Origin: an uncultured Clostridia bacterium
Lineage (GTDB): Bacteria; Bacillota; Clostridia; Christensenellales; UBA1242
Length of the DNA: 35,023 nucleotides
Assembly: GCA_944372435.1 (NCBI GenBank)
Contig: CALVZD010000010.1
Coordinates: 1-35,023, forward strand
Reading direction: 5' to 3'
The notes beneath the pieces were generated by a model. That model had not been told where the DNA came from. It saw only the letters and a program-made list of their open reading frames with translations, and made no database searches. The position numbers were made by a program, and so were the translations under genes. Numbering within the stretch: position 1 is the stretch's first letter; each line of letters opens with the position of its first letter. Shown one piece after another: positions 29,952-35,023 of the stretch.

Positions 29952-31133
29952 TCACTCGGTGGCATAGTTGTCAAAATAGCCAGTGATAAGCACGATCGGC
30001 GTGCCTTTGTCTCCACTGCCACTGACAAGATCAGAAAGCGAACCGACAAGGTCTGAAACTCGCCTCGGAGTCGTGCCGAGAGACAGCGTTTCATCCTTTT
30101 CAAGTTTGCCTTTTTGCGAGATAATTTTTTTCATTTGCGCCTCGGCCTCTCCCGCTTTGACAGAGGCAAGCTCGTTGTCTGCGACAAATTTGAATTTGAT
30201 TTCATTCGGAGTTCCCGCAAGCCCACTTGTGAAAGCTGGGCTGACAACAGGATCAGCAAGCTCCCAAATTCCGCCCACAGGGTCTTTGAAAGCGCCGTCG
30301 CCATAAACCATGCACTCCAATTTTACGCCGGTTCGTTTTTTCATTTCCGCCTGCAAGCTGTCGACAAATTTTTGGCAATCGCGTGGGAAAAGCTTGATGC
30401 TCCCCTCCTTTGAACGGTTGGAGCCCAGCACGCCATAACTTTCGTGATAGCCGTGAAGCAGCGATTTTTTGTTCAAGATTTCGTCCAGCGTCACAACAGT
30501 TTTTGCGCCGTTTGCAAGCAGCAGTTTTTTGTTGCGTTTGCGCGAGTGGATATCTGCGCAGATGACCACATCTGTGTGTTTCAAAATTTCAAGCGGATCG
30601 TTGCTGAGGATGATCTTGCCTTTGCTGCCACAGATCTCTTGATAGGCTTTTATGTAGTCCACGCCGGTAAAAGGGTGCTCAACACTGCCGACAAGCTTGC
30701 AAAACTCTTCGCTTGAAAAGGTTTTATCAAAACTGTGGATGTTGAGATCATACAGCTTGTCGATCGAAACAAGCGGATTGCCCACCTCGTCGAACGGATA
30801 GGAAAGCTGGATGACAAGCTCATCGACGCCGCCGACAATGCCCTCCAAAATCGCAGCAAAACGATTGCGAGAAAGAATTGGAAAAATCAGGCCCACTTTG
30901 CCTTTCCCAACTTTTTTTCGCACATCTTTGGATATATCTTTTATGCTTGCAAAATTGCCCTGACTTTTGGCGACGATCGCCTCAGTGACTGCGATGATGT
31001 CACCCTCTTTAAGTTGCAATTTTTTTTCGTTTGCAAGCGCACAAACGCAATCTGCGGTTATTTTTACCAAATCGTCTTTTGGTCTGATGATGGGAGCGCG
31101 CACTCCATAGGCGCATGTGCCGTAAGTTCTCAT
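29952..31133 (-). CDS. CofE-like (F420-0:gamma-glutamyl ligase family) protein
   Basis: This 393-residue protein resembles the CofE family: VRAPIIRPKDDLVKI near the start, EGDIIAVTEAIVAKSQGN, then LSRNRFAAILEGI, and later GDGAFKDPVGGIWELADP. CofE adds glutamate to coenzyme F420-0 using GTP. Such longer homologs are found in Clostridia and often lack an assigned function. No F420 synthesis gene (cofC, cofD, cofGH) is in this window, so I do not assign F420 synthesis; another acid-amine ligation is possible. ATG 31133 is preferred over 31178 because a GAGGTGA site precedes it. It lies 35 bases after murC and 58 bases before the oxidoreductase gene. Confidence 0.75.
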   Translation of the reverse strand: MRTYGTCAYGVRAPIIRPKDDLVKITADCVCALANEKKLQLKEGDIIAVTEAIVAKSQGNFASIKDISKDVRKKVGKGKVGLIFPILSRNRFAAILEGIVGGVDELVIQLSYPFDEVGNPLVSIDKLYDLNIHSFDKTFSSEEFCKLVGSVEHPFTGVDYIKAYQEICGSKGKIILSNDPLEILKHTDVVICADIHSRKRNKKLLLANGAKTVVTLDEILNKKSLLHGYHESYGVLGSNRSKEGSIKLFPRDCQKFVDSLQAEMKKRTGVKLECMVYGDGAFKDPVGGIWELADPVVSPAFTSGLAGTPNEIKFKFVADNELASVKAGEAEAQMKKIISQKGKLEKDETLSLGTTPRRVSDLVGSLSDLVSGSGDKGTPIVLITGYFDNYATE

Positions 31134-31168
31134 ATTCACCTCGGCTTTAATTATATCCGATTTTGCTT

Positions 31169-32416
31169 TCATCTCCAAATGATTTTTTCGCTTTGCAAAA
31201 TTTCCGGCAAATCACCTGCCCCAACGATAAACACAGTATCGGTTTCATCAAAGCTTGCAAGCTTTTGAAATAGAGCGCCGCTATCAAAAAACAGCACGCA
31301 GTCTTTTTGTTTTGAAATTTCTGCCAAAAGTTTTTCTTCAATCTCTGGATCAGGCTGCTCGCGCGCCGCAAAGGTTTTGAACAAAATCACTTCGTCAAAC
31401 TTTGAAAGCGCGCTGACAAACTCGTGCAAAAACTCTCGCGTGCGAGAATAGGTGTGCGACTGAAAAACGCAGATCTTTTTGCCTGGCAAAAGCAGAGCGC
31501 TTTTAGTGAGCGCTTGAATTTCATGCGGATGATGCGCGTAGTCCAAAAAAACTTTCGCTTTCAAAACTGAATTCACACTTTCGCAGCGCTTTTGCAAGCC
31601 TTCAAAGTTTTCAAGCCCAAGCTTGATTTGCCAAAGCTGGATGCCAAGTTTTCGGCAAGCTTCGATCGCAAATAACGCGTTTTGGGCGTTGTAGCTTGCG
31701 ATAGTTTTGAGCTTCAAACGCAAAAGCCGCTTTTTGTTTTCATAAACCTCAAAACACAGCCTTTTAAATCTGTCAAGCCTGACATTTTTGCACCTTAAAT
31801 TCGTCGAGCAGACGGCGATATCACAATTTGCAACAAATTTTTTGAAGGATTTTTTTTCGTTTGAAAAAGTTTGAAAATAGTCCAGATGCTCTGGCTCAAC
31901 GTTTGTCACAACGCCAAGATATGGCCTTAAAAACAAAAAATTGTCGTGATACTCACACGCCTCTGTGACGAAAAACTCGTCGCCTGAGAGCAGAAAATTT
32001 TTGCCATTTTCTTTCAAATATGCGCCAAGATGCAAACTTGGATTTTTGCCTGCCACTTTTAAGACATGAAAAATCATGGCCGTAACCGTCGATTTGCCGT
32101 GAGAGCCCGCCACTGCGATGACCTTTTGAAAATCCCTGCTGAGCTTGGCAAGAAACTCTCCGCGACAAAGGCACTTTTTGCCTAGTTTTTTGGCTTGCAA
32201 AAGCAGTGGAAAATCCGGCTTAAACGCCGAAGAAAAAACCACAAGGTCGCTCTTTTGAATTCTCTCCGGCTTTATCTCGTGATCGACTTCAATTTCAGCC
32301 AAAAGCTCCGGTTTTTTTGCGGCGTCATATCCACAAACCTGCGCCCCTCTTTGCTTTGCCATAACTGCCAAGCTGGACATACTAACACCGCATATCCCAA
32401 CAAAATAAATTTTCAT
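31169..32416 (-). CDS. murC: Mur ligase, divergent UDP-N-acetylmuramate-L-alanine ligase (MurC-like)
   Basis: MurC adds L-alanine to UDP-MurNAc in peptidoglycan synthesis. The 415-residue protein has all three domains but is shorter than usual (450-480). The Rossmann start is VGICGVSMSSLA (canonical GIGGIGMSG), the P-loop is GSHGKSTVTAM (canonical GTHGKTTT), the central motif is TEACEYHDNFL (canonical EADESD), NVEPEHLDYF follows, then DYAHHPHEI and QSHTYSRTREF. The HHP and QSHTYSRT motifs fit MurC (or Mpl) better than MurD, MurE or MurF. No good ribosome site precedes ATG 32416, so coupling to the upstream gene 35 bases away is likely. Confidence 0.82.
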   Translation of the reverse strand: MKIYFVGICGVSMSSLAVMAKQRGAQVCGYDAAKKPELLAEIEVDHEIKPERIQKSDLVVFSSAFKPDFPLLLQAKKLGKKCLCRGEFLAKLSRDFQKVIAVAGSHGKSTVTAMIFHVLKVAGKNPSLHLGAYLKENGKNFLLSGDEFFVTEACEYHDNFLFLRPYLGVVTNVEPEHLDYFQTFSNEKKSFKKFVANCDIAVCSTNLRCKNVRLDRFKRLCFEVYENKKRLLRLKLKTIASYNAQNALFAIEACRKLGIQLWQIKLGLENFEGLQKRCESVNSVLKAKVFLDYAHHPHEIQALTKSALLLPGKKICVFQSHTYSRTREFLHEFVSALSKFDEVILFKTFAAREQPDPEIEEKLLAEISKQKDCVLFFDSGALFQKLASFDETDTVFIVGAGDLPEILQSEKIIWR

Positions 32417-32451
32417 ACCTTTTTTGTATGACTAGCGGCAAAAAATGTTGA

Positions 32452-32844
32452 CTAGTTGTCAAACGGCCTTTGACTTATCCCCTTCTTTTCGGCCTGAAAA
32501 CGAATATACTCCGCAATCAGCGCGATCAGTTCGCTGCTTGTAGGTTTATAGTTCCAGCGCGTGTCGGTGTTGAAAAGGTGGCACAGTGCCTTGAAACCAG
32601 TTTTGTTGTAGCCAATCTCAGTGGAATGACGCATACTGCGCTCCACCACCATTCCATCAATTGCAAATTCAGCCCCAACCTGAGGATACAGGTCGCGCGT
32701 AACGCGCCTGAGCATTGAAGGATGATTGATCACTTTAAGTATGCAGGCTTTCAAACAACGAAACCCTTGCAAATTTGCAGGAATGCCAAGTTCAAGCAAA
32801 ATTTTGGTCACTTCCTCTCTCGAAAATATTTCAAAATCCGTCAT
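32452..32844 (-). CDS. Stand-alone Spo0A C-terminal (effector) domain protein
   Basis: This 130-residue protein corresponds to the DNA-binding half of Spo0A without the receiver domain. Family features include GIPANLQGFRCLKACILKVINHP, then VTRDLYPQVGAEF, VERSMRHSTEIGYNKTG and KPTSSELIALIAEYI. Spo0A binds 0A boxes after phosphorylation; without a receiver the activity must be controlled otherwise, for example by its level. ATG 32844 has AAAGGAGG four bases upstream; the longer frame to 32958 reads through the promoter. It is the first gene of the run leading to murC, and no 0A box (TGNCGAA) was found in its promoter. Confidence 0.88.
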   Translation of the reverse strand: MTDFEIFSREEVTKILLELGIPANLQGFRCLKACILKVINHPSMLRRVTRDLYPQVGAEFAIDGMVVERSMRHSTEIGYNKTGFKALCHLFNTDTRWNYKPTSSELIALIAEYIRFQAEKKGISQRPFDN

Positions 32845-32865
32845 AATTCCTCCTTTGACAACCAC

Positions 32866-32893
32866 ATTATACACAATTGTAAAAAAATAGCAA
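32866..32893 (-). promoter_or_regulatory. Promoter of the Spo0A_C-murC-cofE-like-OYE gene run
   Basis: On the minus strand there is a -35 TTGCTA (32888-32893), a 16-base spacer and a perfect -10 TATAAT with TG four bases upstream (32866-32871). The leader is about 15 nt and contains the ribosome site. No other promoter or terminator is obvious before 27845. Confidence 0.7.
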
Positions 32894-33142
32894 AGCTTTT
32901 TTGCATAATTTTGTAAAAATAATTTCGAAATTTTTACAATTCTTGCTAAATTTTGCAAATTTTGCTAATTTTTCGGAAGTTTTCGATGATTTTTGCAAAA
33001 ACGGACTTGAAGTTAGCTCCAAGTCAAGCAATTTGCAATCGCTTTAAAATGTTTTTTCAACTTTTTCCGCTCTTTTTTTGTCAGTAAAAAATTTAAGCGC
33101 AAAATAGCACTGACACTTTTACATTTTTTTGCATAAAAATAA
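32894..33142. other. AT-rich intergenic stretch
   Basis: No gene was found on either strand. The only structure is a GACTTG/CAAGTC hairpin with a ten-base loop (about 33004-33025). The stretch separates the divergent promoters for the Spo0A_C gene (minus) and tRNA-Cys (plus). Confidence 0.6.
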
Positions 33143-33171
33143 TTGACTAAATTTTGAGTTTATGCTATCTT
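33143..33171 (+). promoter_or_regulatory. Promoter of tRNA-Cys
   Basis: On the plus strand there is a -35 TTGACT (33143-33148), 17 bases of spacer and an extended -10 TGCTATCTT (TATCTT at 33166-33171), 20 bases before the tRNA. Confidence 0.75.
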
Positions 33172-33191
33172 ATTAATGTTCCAATTTGTTT

Positions 33192-33266
33192 GGTACCATA
33201 GCCAAGTGGTAAGGCAAAGGTCTGCAAAACCTTCATTCCCCGGTTCGAATCCGGGTGGTACCTCCA
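33192..33266 (+). tRNA. tRNA-Cys (GCA anticodon)
   Basis: It folds as a full cloverleaf: acceptor GGTACCA/TGGTACC, anticodon stem AAGGT/ACCTT with anticodon GCA at 33224-33226, T arm CCCGG-TTCGAAT-CCGGG, discriminator T and encoded CCA (33264-33266). Confidence 0.98.
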
Positions 33267-33269
33267 ACA

Positions 33270-33299
33270 AAAAAAAGCCAGAAAATTCTGGCTTTTTTT
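33270..33299. terminator. Bidirectional terminator between tRNA-Cys and the flippase gene
   Basis: The stem AAAAAGCCAGA / TCTGGCTTTTT (about 33272-33297) has A runs on the left and T runs on the right. It can end tRNA-Cys on the plus strand and the gene at 33318-34547 on the minus strand. Confidence 0.85.
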
Positions 33300-33317
33300 A
33301 AATAAACTCAGTTTTAG

Positions 33318-34547
33318 TTATGATTTGCTAGGTGCGTCAATATTTTTCATGATATTGTTTTTTCTTTTCAACACCAATTTCCCGTCAACCACTTTAAATT
33401 TAAGTATTCTAACCAAACAAATGCTCATCAATATTACACAATCTACCACCTGCGCAATATCCGTACAGAATGGAGAAATGATTATAGTAGCAATAAAAGT
33501 TCTCACAACTTTTGCAGATATATCTATTGCCACAGGTATTATAGGAGAATATTCAATTTGAGTATAAACACCCAAAATTTTTTGATATGGATGCGAAAGC
33601 ATATCTACAACTTGGAAGGCTAAATATATTGTTACCAAAACAAGAGAGGCGCCATATGCTAAAGCCAAAGAAAAAGACACGACCACACTGCTTAACACAA
33701 CAATTAGACAAAACAGATATGCATTTTTAAGTTCTTTTTTGTATTGATACCTGTCTTTCGAAAGATCCACTTTGACAACGGTAGTAATTGCATCTAAGCA
33801 ATCCCATTGTGGATCAGTTGCTAAAGTAACTATATTGATGGCAACTAAGTATTCCTCGCCTGCCGAAAACACCGTCCTAAATCCAAAAAAATATATTAGA
33901 CACATAAATACCGAAGAAATTAAATCTAACGTATCGTATTTGATATTTTTAACAAAAGAAAAATCTATTTTAAACTTTTTAAATTGCCAAACATACAAAA
34001 CAACAACATAAACAGTTAAAACACTAAGCGTAATAATAAATGCCAAAAATTTGTTAACTAAACATAAAGCTAAAACACTTACCAAACATATGTTAACAAC
34101 GTTAAATACAATCTGGTGAACATTTGCCATTTTTTCTTTATCTTCAAAATATAATTTTTCTATTATAAAAGAAAATGTTGTTTGAAGAAAATAAAAACCT
34201 ATTCCATAAATAGCATAATCTCTGTAAGTAGACACATTAAGCCCAAAAAATTCTATGTATTTATCAACGAATATCAATAATATTGCAAAAACTGCAACAG
34301 AAAAAATTGTACCCCAGAATACACCATTCCACACAGCATTTGGATCATTTTTCTTATTTGCTCTTACATTTGCACCGGTACTAAACAAAGATTTTAAAAA
34401 AGAAGAAATAAACTGTATTGAATAGGTTAACGAAAAAACATTAAGAGCATTCGCATCTTGCAATATCAAAGACAAAATAAACCAACTTAAAACAGGAAAC
34501 AATGAAAAAACAAACTTCCCACTACCAATATAAAATAATCTTTTCAT
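33318..34547 (-). CDS. Polytopic membrane protein of the MATE/flippase (MVF) type
   Basis: This 409-residue protein has about 11-12 hydrophobic segments and short charged loops, as in the MATE and polysaccharide-flippase branches of the MVF superfamily. The N-terminal half has the typical layout (helices, then a polar loop with STGANVRANKKNDP, then WNGVFWGTIFSV). The substrate is unknown; drug/Na+ antiport and lipid-linked sugar flipping are both possible. The gene is richer in A and T and in AAA, ATT and TTT codons than its neighbours and stands alone between two tRNAs, which fits recent transfer. No ribosome site precedes ATG 34547; a promoter sits so close that the leader would be about 7 nt. 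Confidence 0.7.
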   Translation of the reverse strand: MKRLFYIGSGKFVFSLFPVLSWFILSLILQDANALNVFSLTYSIQFISSFLKSLFSTGANVRANKKNDPNAVWNGVFWGTIFSVAVFAILLIFVDKYIEFFGLNVSTYRDYAIYGIGFYFLQTTFSFIIEKLYFEDKEKMANVHQIVFNVVNICLVSVLALCLVNKFLAFIITLSVLTVYVVVLYVWQFKKFKIDFSFVKNIKYDTLDLISSVFMCLIYFFGFRTVFSAGEEYLVAINIVTLATDPQWDCLDAITTVVKVDLSKDRYQYKKELKNAYLFCLIVVLSSVVVSFSLALAYGASLVLVTIYLAFQVVDMLSHPYQKILGVYTQIEYSPIIPVAIDISAKVVRTFIATIIISPFCTDIAQVVDCVILMSICLVRILKFKVVDGKLVLKRKNNIMKNIDAPSKS

Positions 34548-34560
34548 AATCGTATGATTT

Positions 34561-34588
34561 ATTATAAAACATAAATTATTTTTTTCAA
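34561..34588 (-). promoter_or_regulatory. Promoter of the flippase gene
   Basis: On the minus strand there is a -35 TTGAAA (34583-34588), a 16-base spacer and a perfect -10 TATAAT (34561-34566), only 13 bases before the ATG. Confidence 0.65.
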
Positions 34589-34625
34589 AGCACTTTAGAT
34601 AATTTTATAAATTTTAAAAAAATGG

Positions 34626-34681
34626 TTGCATTTTTTCAATAAATTTGATATTATTAAGGGGCGTTGAATTAACCTCTTAAT
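34626..34681 (+). promoter_or_regulatory. Plus-strand promoter with overlapping hairpin, upstream of tRNA-Leu
   Basis: There is a -35 TTGCAT (34626-34631), 17 bases of spacer and a -10 TATTAT (34649-34654). A nine-base stem ATTAAGGGG / CCTCTTAAT (34653-34661 and 34673-34681, one G-U) begins in the -10 box. The transcript would reach tRNA-Leu about 220 nt later. The stretch 34682-34795 shows no gene. Confidence 0.5.
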
Positions 34682-34795
34682 ACATTCAAAAAATTGGTCT
34701 TGAAAATATCTTCTAAAAAAACAGTAGATGCAAACATCAAAGTGACCCTATTATTAATATGAATGAAAGCTTACCTAAACGCTTATATTTATGAG

Positions 34796-34836
34796 TTAAT
34801 TGGTAGCCACATAGGACTTAAAGTCCTGTGCAACAA
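34796..34836 (+). pseudogene. tRNA-Leu-like remnant (D arm plus anticodon arm)
   Basis: The stretch TTAATTGGTAG, then CCACATAGGACTTAAAGTCC and TGTG resembles the D arm and anticodon arm of a tRNA-Leu(UAA). The intact gene 46 bases downstream has ACAGGACTTAAAATCCTG at the same place. No matching T arm or acceptor stem was found, so it is not a functional tRNA. It may be a decayed duplicate or the remnant of an integration site. Confidence 0.4.
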
Positions 34837-34881
34837 AACAATGAGAGGACACTAACTACTCGTTGATATCACATGACATAT

Positions 34882-34967
34882 GCGAGTGTGGCGGAATGGC
34901 AGACGCACAGGACTTAAAATCCTGAGAGGGCAACTTCGTGAGGGTTCGAGTCCCTCCACTCGCACCA
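34882..34967 (+). tRNA. tRNA-Leu (UAA anticodon)
   Basis: It has an acceptor GCGAGTG/CACTCGC, an anticodon stem CAGGA/TCCTG with anticodon TAA at 34915-34917, a long class II variable arm (GAGG-GCAA-CTTC), a T arm GAGGG-TTCGAGT-CCCTC, discriminator A and encoded CCA (34965-34967). Confidence 0.98.
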
Positions 34968-34970
34968 GCG

Positions 34971-35006
34971 GCGAAAACGGCATTTTTGCTTGTTTTCGCT
35001 TTTTTT
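34971..35006 (+). terminator. Terminator of tRNA-Leu
   Basis: The stem GCGAAAAC (34971-34978) / GTTTTCGC (34992-34999) is followed by seven T. Beyond it AAAAGCGAAAAGCTGCG runs to the window end and could pair back with the same stem, so another nested palindrome may be cut by the window edge. Confidence 0.75.
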
Positions 35007-35023
35007 AAAAGCGAAAAGCTGCG

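Noticed and set aside
29894..30103. Longer N-terminus for the Old Yellow Enzyme protein
   Set aside because: It overlaps the CofE-like gene in another frame, is not similar to the family, and the AAGGAG site belongs to ATG 29893.
32845..32958. Longer N-terminus for the Spo0A_C protein
   Set aside because: The extension is translated promoter sequence containing TATAAT at 32866-32871; ATG 32844 has a strong ribosome site.
34661..34967. tmRNA ending in the tRNA-Leu-like part
   Set aside because: The tRNA has a complete D arm and anticodon arm, and the upstream RNA has no alanine-type acceptor or recognisable tag ending in LAA.

Overview
The window looks like chromosomal DNA from a low-GC member of the Clostridia (Bacillota), probably an uncultured anaerobe. 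The evidence is an rpsL-rpsG-fusA-tuf cluster, an hrcA-grpE-dnaK-dnaJ-rsmE-mtaB cluster with a CIRCE-like operator, strong AGGAGG ribosome sites, sepF, a stand-alone Spo0A effector domain, and a two-gene SufC/SufB-type (SMS-like) iron-sulfur system. I cannot name a genus. All 27 protein genes that I accept lie on the minus strand; only two tRNA genes (Cys and Leu) lie on the plus strand. This suggests one replichore with strongly co-oriented genes.

Layout from left to right, with transcription running right to left. 1-177: a 13-bp tandem array and a large nested palindrome. 182-1944: sepF-lspA-rluD operon. 2030-3214: two tandem leucine-rich-repeat (LRR_5) paralogs with their own promoter and terminator. 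3370-8052: the str operon (rpsL, rpsG, fusA, tuf), with a structured leader, a palindrome-filled gap between rpsG and fusA, and a separate promoter for tuf. 8727-13916: a 1729-residue secreted GLUG-repeat protein. 14493-18976: a small unknown protein, pcrA and ligA. 19198-19380: rpsU with its own promoter and terminator. 19453-25999: heat-shock operon plus rsmE and mtaB. 26142-27765: SMS/SUF pair. 27845-32844: orphan Spo0A_C protein, a divergent MurC, a CofE-like protein and an Old Yellow Enzyme family oxidoreductase, probably co-transcribed. 33192-34967: tRNA-Cys, an AT-rich flippase gene, a tRNA-Leu-like remnant and an intact tRNA-Leu.

The most unusual features are as follows. (1) A family of roughly 85-95 bp cloverleaf-like nested palindromes sits between genes, within the str operon and in the 5' leader of the GLUG gene. 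(2) GrpE carries an N-terminal metallothionein-like segment with 11 cysteines in 39 residues. (3) Three genes (sufC, pcrA, rsmE) have a promoter -10 box only 6-7 nt before the start codon and no ribosome site, which predicts leaderless mRNAs. (4) An operon combines an orphan Spo0A DNA-binding domain, a Mur ligase, a CofE-like ligase without visible F420 genes, and an Fe-S flavoenzyme. (5) The SUF-type system is reduced to two genes and has a dyad over its -35 box.

All function calls rest on reading motifs by eye. No database search was run.
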